Source: Tubulanus polymorphus
Lineage: Eukaryota; Nemertea; Palaeonemertea; Tubulaniformes; Tubulanidae
NCBI RefSeq assembly: GCF_964204645.1
Contig: NC_134026.1
Span: 12,922,450 to 12,986,449, forward strand
DNA length: 64,000 nucleotides
Direction of reading: 5' to 3'
Position numbers and translations under genes: made by a program. Under the pieces are notes generated by a model that was not told where the DNA came from, searched no databases, and saw only the letters and a list, made by a program, of their open reading frames with translations. This document shows, piece by piece, positions 53,193 to 64,000 of the stretch. Position 1 is the stretch's first letter, and the number at the start of each line of letters is the position of its first letter.

Positions 53193-53546
53193 TTATTCGA
53201 AATCTATTTCATGGTGCCCTTTTTCATTCTTACCTTTGTATACGAAATAGAAATCTCCAGAACATAATTTTTCTAGATCTTCACTTGATAATCTATGAAA
53301 TCTATCAGGTAAATATGTTCTGGATTTATATGTATTTCCTTTTAATCCTTCATATTCTAAGTGTATAACTAATTTATCTCCATAGTTATTAGTAACTGTA
53401 TCAATATTTGTAATTAGATATTTCTTATGGATTGTTAATTCTGTTAACTTTTTGAATTTATAATCTACAGATTTTACATTGGTAGTATCTTTTATTCTAT
53501 CTAGAAATGATTTGTTTTTCTCACTGTGCGCTTGTTTACTCTCCAT
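53193..53546 (-). CDS. OB-fold-like small protein, possible ssDNA-binding
   Basis: 117 codons; the start is in ATTAAAATGG, the same variant as PolB. A basic N-terminus (1-30) precedes ELTIHKKYLITNIDTVTNNY and GDKLVIHLEYEG, then RTYLPDRFHRLSSEDLEKL. The K-YxI...T-YG-x-vvxL...FLPxRF arrangement resembles small OB-fold-like proteins of Polintons and relatives. A single-stranded DNA-binding role next to PolB is an inference. Confidence 0.5.
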   Translation of the reverse strand: MESKQAHSEKNKSFLDRIKDTTNVKSVDYKFKKLTELTIHKKYLITNIDTVTNNYGDKLVIHLEYEGLKGNTYKSRTYLPDRFHRLSSEDLEKLCSGDFYFVYKGKNEKGHHEIDFE

Positions 53547-53575
53547 TTTAATAACATATTTTTATTAAAATTTGA

Positions 53576-56500
53576 TTAACACATTAGAATTCTTTTCATT
53601 ATCTCGTTCTCTTTTGTTTCTTCACTTTTAAATTTTAAGTATTCATCTAAATTACAACCATAAGCAACTGTATGAATTCCATCATCCAGAATATATCTTT
53701 TATCATCAAATGGGTTTGGACTTATCTTTTCAATTTCTTGAATAAATGTTTCATGATCTTCAGATCTTAAACATCTCATTTTATGTTTTCTAACTTCTTC
53801 ATTGAATATACAATTGATGTAATCTTTGAAATGAATATTCTTTTCTACTACACTTTTGGTTATTCCTTTTAACTTTTTAGCTTCATGTTCATTCATGTTT
53901 CATTCTGTAAAACTTCAGTTAATTCAAATACTCCATAAGGTTGTGGTTTCATCATTGCCCAACCATACAAATTATTTGCATCTATATATAATAACTTATA
54001 TCCAGGGTTATCATTTACATTGAAATATCTATCACCTAATACACCCGAAACTCCTCCTCTTATAGATTTTTCGAATAATAGTAATTGATCTATATTTGTT
54101 AACAAATCCATTTTTATATCTGTAAATTTTAATCCACAATCCCATGTTAATCCTGGTGATGAATAACAATGACATGGATCAATATTTAAATATTTTAGGT
54201 TTACATCTCTAAACCTTTCGAATATATCAGTTAATAATAATACATCTGATTTTAGATATAAATCTACTAATTGCCCATGATTTTCTATTTTGAAATGATT
54301 CCAAATATTCAATGTTCTATTATATACTTCATCTTTAACATATTCATTTTTTTAATTCATCATAGAATTGTTCTTTTAATAATTCAGTTATGTTAAAATC
54401 ATTATGATTTTTATAGAAAGAATATGGAATTGCTCCTTTATATCTCATTAATTGAAAATCATCATTATTTGGGTAGTGTTGCTTTAATATTTTTAATTCA
54501 TCATCAACTAATGATTTTGATAAGTTATCTAATGAACTATTTAAAAATCTATATGAATCTATAAATCTTAGACATCCAAATTGGAATGATATATAATTCT
54601 CAGATGTTTTAGCTAACATTCTAAATTTATAAGTTGGTATTTTATCTTTTGATCTATTTGAATTTAATCTTTCTATTTCATTATTGATTTCTTCTATTTT
54701 ATGGCATAACTGTTTGATGAATAAATGTGCATCATATCCTGATAGATTATGAAATATAACTGGTACAAAGTTAATTTTCTTAGCTTGTAAATTACAATTC
54801 TCATGCGCTGCGCCTGTAAACTTTCCATTCAAATGATCATGGTCTCTTACTTTTTTATCTTTATAATTAAATATCTTTTCACAATAATAACATTTATCTG
54901 CAAACTCAAATGCTTCTTTATCTTCTTCTGTCATTATAATTTCTATATTTGTATTCAATAATTTACTAAATCTTATTTCATATTCAATTAATAAGTCACA
55001 AAAATGATTGATAACATTTTCATTTCTATAATGATAATATTCACTTTCAATTAGTTCTGGATAATCAGATTTAATATATAACCCGAAAGCTGCAGCTGAT
55101 TGATGAATCTTTTTAATTGTATTTGTTATTGGTGGTTCATCTGAAAAATCATTTTCATTAGAATTTAATTTCTTTCTTTTATAATATATTTCTTTTCTAT
55201 CTTGATCAGTTAGTTCTTTATTTAATGATTCAAAATCTCCATATATTACAAATGGTACTTTATTTTTGTAATCATATTTTTTGAATTCTAATATTTTATC
55301 TTTTTCATTTGGTAAAACTAATTAACAATAATCATGATTTTCACATAATTGTTTATGATTTAATAATGTACTTTCATTACTGAATTTATGTAAACATTTT
55401 CTACAAAGATATATTTTATTATGGTGATCACTTTCTGTTCTAAAGAATAAATCTATTTGTTTAAAACTCATTCGCTGGGGATATATTTCTTCATTATCCA
55501 TTCAATCTGGGGGAATTAATTTTTTCTTCATATTTCAATGTAAAGGTCGATACATTTCCAGTGTAGAGACCCTCCTAAAACCAATATCTGTTATGAAGCT
55601 AATAGGTATCTCTACCAGAAAATGTTAGTTATAAAAAGTTTGGACCTACGGGTGCAAGGTAGACCCCAAAACCTGAGGTCAAGTTGAGGTCACGCAACCA
55701 AAAAAGTCGCCGACAACCAGTACATACTGCCTGTGTGTGTAGAGTATATACAATCGCTTGTGAGCTCTCTATAGAGCATGCTGACTCAGTGTAAGCAGCC
55801 AGACTCGACTAGTTTGCCATCTATCGGGGGTAATAGGAACCGTCACTTGAGGCGTGGCCACGACCCAGTTTCTTTGTTTACGCTGTCACGTGAGGCGTGA
55901 CGACGCCAACTGAATTCCACATATAATGATTCTTATAATATAGTATATCTATAACATCATTTGAATCATAATCTTTTGATAGGTATAAAGGTTCTAATGT
56001 ATAATATTTTATATTGTTACCTTTGTTAAATCAAATACATTTATCTTTATATTATTATCTCTTTCTATTTTTGGGATGTTTTTAATTCTAACAGGATACT
56101 TATCTATCTTATAATTATTTTCAAATGGTTTATAATGAGTTAATCTACAAATATTATAAGTTGCAGGATGTAAGCAACTTATTATAGCCCATAGAAAACA
56201 TTTATCATCTTCATTTTGTACATTTATAACAGCATTAGTTTTAAATGGTAGTTTAATATAACTCGATGCTTCAATATCTGGTTCTTTATAATATGATACA
56301 TTATTTTCATCAATTGGTTTTGATTTAGTTAACTTATTATATTTTGTGTTATAAACATGTAAAGTCATAAATATTATTTCATCAAATATTAAACCAGATC
56401 CTTCAAAATATTTCTCTTCTATTTTAGTTTTTACTTCATTATAACATTTATCTAATTTATCATCTATATGTTGTTTAGATAAAATATGTTGTGAATGAGA

Positions 56501-57116
56501 ATTTATATTATATATTGGTTTATCTTCAGATTTTATAAACTTTACTTTAGAAGATATACTAATTTTAGGATATTCAACATCAGTTATTATTTTTATTATT
56601 TCTTTCATATTTTCTAAATGTTTTTTGTTTTCTTCTAATGTTTTTCCTTTATGAAATTTAAACTCATAGCTGCTGGGCGAATATCACTTTTAAATGCTTC
56701 GGTTATCTCTATATCTTTTTTATTATCTAATGAATTAATATATTTTCTTACATCTTCCATGTATGATCTTTTATTGTTTAATTTATTTTTTATGCTTTTA
56801 ATTGTCTTCTGTTTCTTATCATTATCTTTATCAGAATAATCTTCACCTAAAATATCATTATTCTTATTTCTTATTTACTTTTAGATTTTAAATGTTCATT
56901 ATAATATCTTTTATCACTGAATGATTGATTACATGTATCACATTTATATGTTTCTTTTTCATTCTTTAATTCTTCTAATTTAGTTTCTAATATATCATCT
57001 TTATATTCTAGTTTCAATTTATTCTCTAAATGTGTTTTAGTTTTATTGTGTCTTGATTTTTGGGATTTATCTATATTGATATTACATGTTGGACAGTAGT
57101 ACTTCTTTGCTTCCAT
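53576..57116 (-). pseudogene. polB: Polinton PolB lacking the polymerase palm
   Basis: ATG at 57116 (ATTAAAATGG) opens two C2H2 fingers, then the conserved N-terminal region with DDKCFLWA (about 56205), exonuclease I (GDFESLNKE, about 55240), an HNH-like zinc block (RDHDHLNGKFTGAAHENCN, about 54840), exonuclease II (FHNLSGYDAHLF), exonuclease III (YLKSDVLLL) and motif A (YIDANNLYGWAMM, about 53980). The sequence then jumps near 53900 from FELTEVLQ to HEAKKLKGITK and the C-terminus. Motifs B and C, and any intein, are deleted. Stops or shifts at about 56871, 56640, 55323 and 54350, and an insertion at 55461-55918, complete the inactivation. Confidence 0.9.
55461..55918. other. Foreign insertion in PolB
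   Basis: Between the codons for NHYM and KQIDLFF, which are adjacent in the copy at 10899, lie about 458 bp of GC-richer DNA. It contains the near-repeats GTCACTTGAGGCGTGGCCACGAC and GTCACGTGAGGCGTGACGACGCC's shared core CGTCACNTGAGGCGTG. No open frame, no clear inverted ends. It could be a SINE or MITE; the family is not recognised. Confidence 0.5.
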
Positions 57117-57257
57117 TTTAATACTAAATTCTTTATTAAAATTGATTTTAGAAGTTCAATGATTTATATCATGTATTATTTCAATCACACTTTACTAACA
57201 CTTTTAATGTTTAAAATCTAACTCACACAAATATGAATATTGAAATAATGTTGTAAA

Positions 57258-57641
57258 TATATACTTTTATATTGAATAATCTGTCAATTTATATGTTATT
57301 CATTTATATGATTATTTTAAGAGTAATAGGGATAATAGGCTTTCAGGTTAAAGGTTGAATGGTCGAGTTCATTAATAACAAATATTAAAAGTAATTTAAA
57401 ACTATAATATATTTTCATAACCGTGTGTATTTCAGTTGAATAATAGAATAATTATTATTATCAAAATATATTTGATTATATGCTTTTTAAATTATTGATA
57501 TCTTAGAATAAATATTTAGTTATAATATAAAATACACACGGTTATGAAAATATATTATAGTTTTAAATTACTTTTAATGTTTTGTTTTTAATGAACTCGA
57601 CCGTTCGACCTTTGATTTGAAAGCCTATTATCCCTATTACT
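57258..57641. repeat. Right TIR with internal palindrome
   Basis: Inverted copy of 40535-40914. The inner arm starts with AG at 57322 and the outer arm ends CCTATTATCCCTATTACT at 57641. The loop is the complement of the left loop. The two ends are nearly identical in matching positions, so they have been homogenised recently, as expected if one end templates the other during replication. Confidence 0.9.
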
Positions 57642-57647
57642 ACCGTA
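57642..57647. repeat. Polinton target site duplication ACCGTA, right
   Basis: Exact repeat of 40529-40534, immediately outside the CT terminus at 57641. Confidence 0.92.
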
Positions 57648-58859
57648 ATATTATGTAATCATAAACTGAAACACCTCGAACATTAACCTTAGAAAGATGC
57701 TGCTACACTAGTTGACTTGTCTCAAGATCAGAGAAATAAAACAACTAGTTTCATCTCCCTACCATTCGCGCAAGAAAATCGAAATTTCCCGGCAAAAACG
57801 CTGTTGACTCATCGTCACATCAATCTTTTTGACAGGATGAAAACAAAAACATTGGCCTGTGTACTGTCAGTAGGCATTCGAAATAGGGTACTTCTAAAGT
57901 ACGAAACTACTAAATTAAGAAATATGCAACGAAATTACGAAATATGAAACGAAATTACGAAATGCAAAACGAAATTAAGAAATGCTAAAGTACGAAACGA
58001 AATACTATACGAAATGCTAAACTACGAAACGAAATGGTCATTTTTTCGCGGGTCCTGCTAAAGTATAAAATGAAATACGAAACGAAAATTTTGTAATTTT
58101 TTGCGCTATAGCAGCGGATTCGTGGAGCTGGCTTAAACATGCGCACCCGGTCTAGTGTGGCAGGGTTCCGTGCCGCGACTGAGTTTAGCGATGCCATCAG
58201 GGAGAATGATCTGCGCATGCTCATATACAACTGGAAGGTAGCGATTAATAAATTACGGGTTAGAGAACGAAGTGTGCCTTAAAATATATCCTGCAGTGTT
58301 TAGGCTAAAAATTGATACCTGGTTTCTCCTCCGCTGAGGAGCTTAAAAGTCTGGATTTTGCAAGGGATGCGGATTCGAAAAGAAAATTCACGGCCGGAAT
58401 TTTTTTCAAATTGCTCGTCATTACGCTAAGTGGTAAAAAGATCATCATGTAGTCCATGTGTAGGGCCTATCATTTCACTATGCTTTACCGCGTCTGAGTT
58501 CGTGGAAATGGCGCAGCGTATTCATTATTTGTTTTTGAGAACATCGTACAAGTTTCTACTATTTGTAGACGTTCTTAAAACCCTCCAGTTTGAGAAAATA
58601 AATTCTTAAATATGGTACTTTCAAAAGATCATTTACATGCACCGCCGAGATTTTTACAGTCCCGTAGCGTTATAACGAGCTTTGACCATAATATGGGCGT
58701 GTGTTTGAAATGTGACCATTTCGTTTCGTATTTCGGTTCGTATTTCAGCACTACTGGCAAAAAATTTCCATTTCGTAATTTCGTTTCGTACGTCGTGACC
58801 GAATACAGTACTGTTGTATTATGTCCATGTTGTATTGTCAATATCTTTTGAATACAAGT
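57648..58859. repeat. Flank of the Polinton and an inverted-repeat element of ACGAAACGAAAT type
   Basis: 57648-57880 is the displaced 5' flank of the gene at 40512 and has no clear gene. 57880-58075 is a tandem of short TACGAAACGAAAT/TACGAAATATGCAACG variants. The complement (CATTTCGTTTCGTATTTCG and TTTCGTAATTTCGTTTCGTA) returns at 58720-58800. The pair brackets about 650 bp without a supported gene, which fits a non-autonomous DNA element with subrepeat-rich inverted ends. Limits are approximate. Confidence 0.45.
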
Positions 58860-59051
58860 TGTCACGTGTCGCGTCACCCATATATAATCTTCACTGTACT
58901 AGTTTCATGGTTACATGAACATATCATATCATGTGAATTCTGAGATTTTGAGATTTTGAAGAGTATTAAACGGAATGCCATATAGTTCGAACGTGTGCTT
59001 GTTGAGTTGCCTTTTCGTCAGGAACCGAGGAAATACAAGTCCGTCAACACA
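58860..59051 (+). repeat. Putative 5' LTR of the BEL/Pao element
   Basis: The stretch begins TGTCACGTGTCGCG and ends CGTCAACACA, with a TATATAAT box at 58881-58888 and an ATTAAA signal near 58968. The next bases, TTTTGTGAGAAATGC, would hold the primer-binding site. The matching 3' LTR is outside the window, so the limits are unconfirmed. Confidence 0.4.
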
Positions 59052-59150
59052 TTTTGTGAGAAATGCTACCAGTTAATCGTTAAACGCTAGAAGAAGACGA
59101 AGAGTAAATTGAACAAATTCGAAGAATTCAGAAAGTTGAAATTTGGCATC

Positions 59151-61205
59151 ATGGCGACAGAATTCGACGTCGAAAAGGAGAAGAATATCCGTAGAGGACA
59201 CATAGGTCGGTGCACAACGTTATTGCGAGAATGCGAATTTTACATTAGTAAAGATAACATCATTAAGTCTAATTCGACCCTACTGAATTTACAACGCAAT
59301 ATTAAACAATTAGAAGAAATCGATCAGAAAATTGTGAATTACGCAGAATTCAAAAAGGAGGATTCGCTCGAATCTTTCATAATTGAGAGCGACGAATATA
59401 TTTCGAATTTAACTAGTGCGATATATGAGATGGATCAGGCGGTTAAAGAGTTATCGTTTCAGTCGCGTAGCGGTGAGAACTTTCAAAAAACCTCAGAACA
59501 AAGTGCTATGAAATATTCGATAAAGTTACCGAAAATTCAGTTGATGAAATTTGGCGGGAATGTCCTAGAATGGAAAACTTTTTGGGACCTGTACGAATCC
59601 TGCGTTCACAGCAATACCGATTTGAATAACATTCAAAAATTTTCGCACCTAAAAAGTGTTCTGTTCGGTGATGCGAAGTTAACAATCGACGGCCTTCCTT
59701 TAATTCATGAAAATTACCAAACGGCAGTAGATCTGCTGACTGATCGATTCGGTCGTCCTCATAAGATCGTAGAAAATATCATTGAAACTTTAATAGATAT
59801 TCAAAGACCAAATTATACGGTTAAATCTATGCGTCGATTTTACGACACAATTGAATCTCACATTCGCACTCTTGAATCTTTGAATAAGAAACCCGATTCC
59901 TACGGAACTATTCTCGTTCCCATTTTGATGAAAAAGTTACTAGTAGGAATAAAACGAGATTTAGCAAAAACACATGGGGATTGTGAATGGGATACCAATG
60001 ATCTTAGGACTTCTATTTTGAGGGAAGTAAAAATAATGGAATCATGCATGGCAATCGATCAGTCAGATGGAACGCCCGATTACGGTACTGCTACCCAGTT
60101 ATTATATTTAGGCAATGGTATTTACGGTAATAGGCAACAGGGTAGAAATAGGTATTCAATAAAATGTTCTTATTGTATGAATAGTCATTATTCGACAGAT
60201 TGTCCAGTGGTCAAAGATCTTCAATCGAGATTAGACGTAATAGCAAAGAAACGTTTGTGTAATAATTGCTTGAGGTATAATCATAAAGCCGTAGATTGTA
60301 GATCGCCTAAACGATGTTGGAAATGTATGAAAAAACATCACACTAGTATTTGCAATGAACGTTTCAACGCGTGTTCCGATTCACAATCGAATAATTCATC
60401 TGTCGCTCCTTCTGGAAATAAATCAGCTCCATTGTTTAAGAACCATTCCGAAGAGTATAATAGTCGGAAGAACGTAACTAATTCAGGCAATTCTAGTAAT
60501 CAGTGTATAGCTACGTCTCAGTCCTGTGAACAGTCAAAATGTATATTGTTAAAAACTGCTATTGCTGATTTTTGCAGTGAGAATGGAAATTTTTCCACCG
60601 CTCACATAATGTTTGACGATGGTTCGACACATACTTTCATTTCAAAGAGGCTTGTGCAAGATTTGGGTTTACACCCCATTGGGCAGGTAAATCTGAATAT
60701 TGCAATTTTTGGTTCTAACGAACGTAAAAGTAGAATTTTGGAAAAAGTCAGATTGTTAGTTATGTGTAAAGATCGCTCTACAATTGAGATTGAGGCATTG
60801 GTTTTCCCAAACATAACCAACCCATTAAAAGTACCGACTGATTTATCCAAAGGTCTCGGTTTGAGTCAAGACGGATTAGCTCACCCTCAGAGTCATGTAT
60901 CAGGAAACTCAAATATATTTGACGTTACATTACTTATAGGCACAGACTACTACTATAATTTTATTGACGGAAAGATTAGACGAGTATCTAATGACGGTCC
61001 AGTTATTGTTGACTCCAAATTGGGCTACATTATTTGCGGCTCCTTAATCGACGACTCCACAGTAACTATTTTATCAGCAATTACTGAATCTAACGAAACC
61101 GACTTAAGCCAATTTTGGGCTTTGGAAACTATTGGAATTCAACCTCCATGTGACTACAATGTCAATTTTCTTGATAACTATTGCGAGAATTCCATAACGT
61201 TTTAG
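59151..61205 (+). pseudogene. gag: BEL/Pao gag-protease region
   Basis: ATG at 59151 (ATCATGGCGACAG) is preferred to upstream codons. The first 370 residues are the gag-like DUF1759 region (LPKIQLMKFGGNVLEWKTFW, LLTDRFGRPHKIVENII). Zinc knuckle-like Cys/His clusters follow (CSYCMNSHYSTDC, CNNCLRYNHKAVDC, CWKCMKKHHTSIC; about 60160-60350). An aspartic protease of DUF1758 type starts with IMFDDGSTHTFIS near 60608. The frame ends at 61205, overlapping the RT frame, so a one-base shift interrupts what is normally a single BEL polyprotein. Confidence 0.9.
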
Positions 61206-63484
61206 ATGGTTTATACTACGCTAGACTCCCATGGAAGCATAACCATCCACCATTACCTAGTAATATTGAATTGGTGGCGTCTAGAACACGTTCAACTATC
61301 AACAGACTGGCTTTATCACCCCATTTATTTCAGGCTTACGGTGACATTATCGACGAACAACTTGCACGTGATTTTATCGAAAAGATAGAATTTCCATATT
61401 TTTCCGATATGGTTCACTACATTCCACATCACCCAGTCTACCGTGATTCAGCTACTACGCCCGTACGCATAGTGTTTGATTGCAGTTTTTCTCAATCGCC
61501 CAGTATGCCTTCTCTCAACGACTGCTTGGAGTCTGGTCCAGCATTACAGAACGACATCGTAGACATTCTAATAAGATTTCGTCTTGGTCCCTACGCAGCC
61601 ATTACCGATATTGAAAAGGCTTTTCTTAGTGTCGGGCTTCACGAGGATGATGGAGACATGACTAGATTTTTTTGGTTGAGAGACCGTCGTGATCCAAAAA
61701 GTGATTTCGATATCTATCGTTTTAAACGGGTATTGTTTGGTGCCACATGCAGTCCCTTTATACTCAATAGCACATTGATACATCATATACGTAATTCCGA
61801 TTCTCCAGTTGCTCAAAAAATATTACATGACATTTATGTTGACAACATAGCCTCAGGTTTCTTTTCCGGAGATGAATTAGTTAAGTTTTACTCGGCTTCT
61901 CGTGAATTAATGACTATTGTCAATTTTAATCTCCGATGTTGGTTATCCAACTCGGACACTGTGATGCAACTAGCTAACAACGACGGCGTAAAGGAATCTT
62001 CCACAACAGCTAAGGTTTTCGGTATTCATTGGAATGCTATCGAAGATACGCTCCTTTTTCCTGTAAAGGACGTTTTCTATTCTGAACCTACTACAAAGCG
62101 TTCTATATTACAGCAGATCGCAAAGGTTTTTGACCCTTTGGGCTTAGTAAGACCAGTAACTATACGGGCTAAGATACTTCTACAAAGGTTATGGTCTGGA
62201 AAGTTTGATTGGGATTCACATTTACCAGTTTCTATGGTAACTAAGTGGAAATCAATTCAGCAAGATATCCATGATGCTATGTCTAATTTGTTTATACCGA
62301 GACAGTATTTTCCAGCGATTTCCTCTACTCTTGATGACTGTAACATTCATGTTTTTGGAGATGCCAGTCAGAAAGCCTATGGTTCAACTGTTTATTTGGT
62401 CTCCAATACAAACACAGTGTTAGTTTTGTCTCAGTCAAGGGTTGCTCCAATATCCCCGTTGACTCTTCCGAGATTAGAACTGATAGCCGCTACGACATCA
62501 GCAAGGTTAGGCAATTTTGTCTCTGCGTCGTTTTCGAAAATGGGATGTAATTGTGACGTACATTATTGGACAGACAGTCAAATTGTACTAGGCTGGCTCA
62601 AATCACCCCCTACTAAAGCCGGTTCTACCTTTATTTCGAATCGAGTTGGACACATCAACAATTTAACCGCTGGTTCTCTCTGGCGATTCTGTCGCTCAGC
62701 AGATAATCCGTCGCATTTATTGACTAGAGGCTTGACTGCAAAGGAACTAAGAGACTCTGACTTATGGAAACAGGGCCCTTCTTGGCTACTTTCCAGGACT
62801 GATTGGCCGACTGATATTTCTGTGAATTCAGTACTTTCTGAAGAGATAACAAACTATGAGTTAGGCAACAATGTTCACGACGACGACATCAATCTAGACA
62901 AAGTTATCGGCATCGATCAATATCCCAGTTTAAGCAGATTGCTACGAGTGACTTCATACGTTAGACGATTTATCTATAATGCTCGAAACCCAAAAAACAA
63001 AATGATCGGTCCATTAGAATTGTCTGAAACAGAGAATTCAAAATTACTTTGGATTAGACACTGTCAAAAGTCAGTATATTTGAGTGTGATCAATGAGTTG
63101 AAAAATGGTAAACCTAATACAAAGAAATATCCGATCATTTCTCAATTACAATTGTTTCTAGACAATAATGGGTTGATTAGATGTCGAGGTCGGTTACAGA
63201 ATTCACCATTGCCTCAATCGACATTTCATCCAATTCTGTTGCCAAAGTTTCACACAATTACGAGATTGGTTATATGGAAAACTCATTATGAAACGCTCCA
63301 CTTCGGAGTGGGTGCTACATTAACAAAACTTTGGGACACCTACTGGGTTCCGTGTGCGCGACAAATGATAAAGAATACTATAAGAAGATGTGTAACATGT
63401 CGCATCGTAGCATCATTACCGTACCGTTTGCCTGACCCACCACCCCTCCCATCATGCCGCGTAATTGATGTGCCAGCATTTATC
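61181..63484 (+). pseudogene. pol: BEL/Pao reverse transcriptase, RNase H and integrase N-terminus
   Basis: The frame enters at YYARLPWKHNHPPLPSN, the usual BEL sequence before RT. RT motifs: TDIEKAFLSVGL (about 61600), FGATCSPFIL (about 61738), DIYVDNIASGF (about 61830; DN replaces the canonical DD, as in this group). The Pao-type RNase H region contains VFGDASQKAYG and YWTDSQIVLGWL. The integrase zinc segment is HYETLHFGVGATLTKLW and CVTCRIV (about 63280-63405). A single-base loss near 63480 shifts the frame ahead of the catalytic core. Confidence 0.9.
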
Positions 63485-64000
63485 ACACGGGAGTTGATTT
63501 CTTCGGGCCTATGTATGCCAAAAGTAATTCTGATCTTCAAAAATATTACGGGTGCCTATTCACCTGTGCCGTAACTCGTGCTGTACATTTGGAACTCGTC
63601 AGTTCATTGTCTACGCCTGATTTTATGTTAACCTTTCGTAGATTCGTTGCGCGACGGTCATTACCGAAGATTTTATTGTCTGACAATGCATCAACTTTCG
63701 AATGTGCAGAGAAAGAGTTGATGCGGTTACTTCGATCACCAGATTTAAGGCACGAGTTAACGACACAGGGCATAAAATGGCGCTTTATAGTTAAACGAGC
63801 CCCCTGGCATGGTGGATTTTGGGAGAGGATGGTGGGGTTAACTAAAACCGCAATTAAAAAGGTTTTAGGTCGTTCACTTTGTTCTTTCGATGAATTGCGT
63901 ACTTTGTTAACTGAGATAGAGGCCTATTTAAACGATCGGCCGTTAACTTATGTATCCGGTGATATCAACGATGAAAATCCGCTAACACCTTCTCATCTAC
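63485..64000 (+). pseudogene. pol: BEL/Pao integrase catalytic core, truncated by window edge
   Basis: The frame continues with HTGVDFFGPMYAK (first catalytic Asp), LPKILLSDNASTFE (second) and APWHGGFWERMVGLTK (Glu), then LLTEIEAYLNDRPLTYVSGD. All three DDE residues are present. The sequence runs off the right end of the window while still open. Confidence 0.88.

Larger units (their letters stand above)
40535..57641 (-). mobile_element. Polinton/Maverick element, 17.1 kb, ends and TSD intact
   Basis: AG at 40535 and CT at 57641 bound inverted repeats of about 380 bp, with ACCGTA duplicated on both sides. Genes run leftward: PolB, OB-fold-like protein, minor capsid, several membrane proteins, major capsid, C2H2 protein, HNH endonuclease, small conserved proteins, integrase and packaging ATPase. 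No adenain-like cysteine protease was found. Many genes carry one or two frameshifts or stops and the PolB palm is deleted, so it cannot replicate alone as sequenced. Intact ends suggest recent insertion of an already defective or trans-supported element. Part of the damage could be assembly error in AT homopolymers. Confidence 0.95.

Noticed and set aside
40535-57641. Adenain-like cysteine protease expected in a Polinton
   Set aside because: I looked for its His/Cys catalytic context in every minus-strand frame and did not find it. Absence is reported rather than forcing a call on a hypothetical gene.

Overview
The window is AT-rich nuclear DNA from a metazoan. I infer a marine invertebrate from the mix of Polinton/Maverick, BEL/Pao, Ty3/Gypsy, Penelope-like, Helitron and LINE elements, a spliced gene, and satellites built from a TTAGGG-type motif. 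The species cannot be fixed from the sequence. Almost everything recognisable is mobile DNA in various stages of decay; host-like material is limited to a few exons.

Layout. 1-2270: a short MITE-like element and a minisatellite. 2273-4464: a MULE-like SWIM/PHD protein on the minus strand. 4465-6556: non-coding, with four covarying hairpins and a CCAAT/CRE/YY1-like promoter cluster. 6557-9312: scrambled Polinton pieces: a DNA polymerase B (PolB) fragment carrying an intein, a fragment resembling the poxvirus-type late transcription factor VLTF3, and an inverted PolB piece. 9826-19996: degenerate telomere-like satellites enclosing a Polinton end (palindromic TIR at 10285), a plus-strand PolB N-terminal half, and a divergent minus-strand PolB with a second intein, fused tail to tail at 13290. 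20225-22309: Ty3/Gypsy RNase H and integrase. 22600-23150: a 145-bp repeat. 24167-26740: a gene fragment interrupted by a DNA transposon, with its 3' end triplicated. 27994-28506: a Penelope-like remnant. 29318-33578: a decayed Helitron. 33714-34468: a LINE 3' end. 35815-40512: a multi-exon minus-strand gene of an uncharacterised family. 40535-57641: a whole Polinton with a perfect 6-bp target duplication. 57890-58810: an inverted-repeat element. 58860-64000: a BEL/Pao retrotransposon running off the window.

The Polinton at 40535-57641 is the centrepiece. All its genes read leftward: PolB, an OB-fold-like protein, minor capsid, several small membrane proteins, major capsid, a C2H2 protein, an HNH endonuclease, small conserved proteins, an integrase with chromodomain, and a packaging ATPase. 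Its PolB has lost the polymerase palm, and several genes carry single frameshifts or stops, so it is a decayed or assembly-damaged provirus-like element. Three points deserve attention. PolB copies elsewhere in the window carry a full intein with a LAGLIDADG endonuclease inside polymerase motif C. Most Polinton genes start at TAAATG, the poxvirus late-promoter signature, and a VLTF3-like fragment lies beside one PolB copy. The Polinton TIRs are themselves large palindromes.
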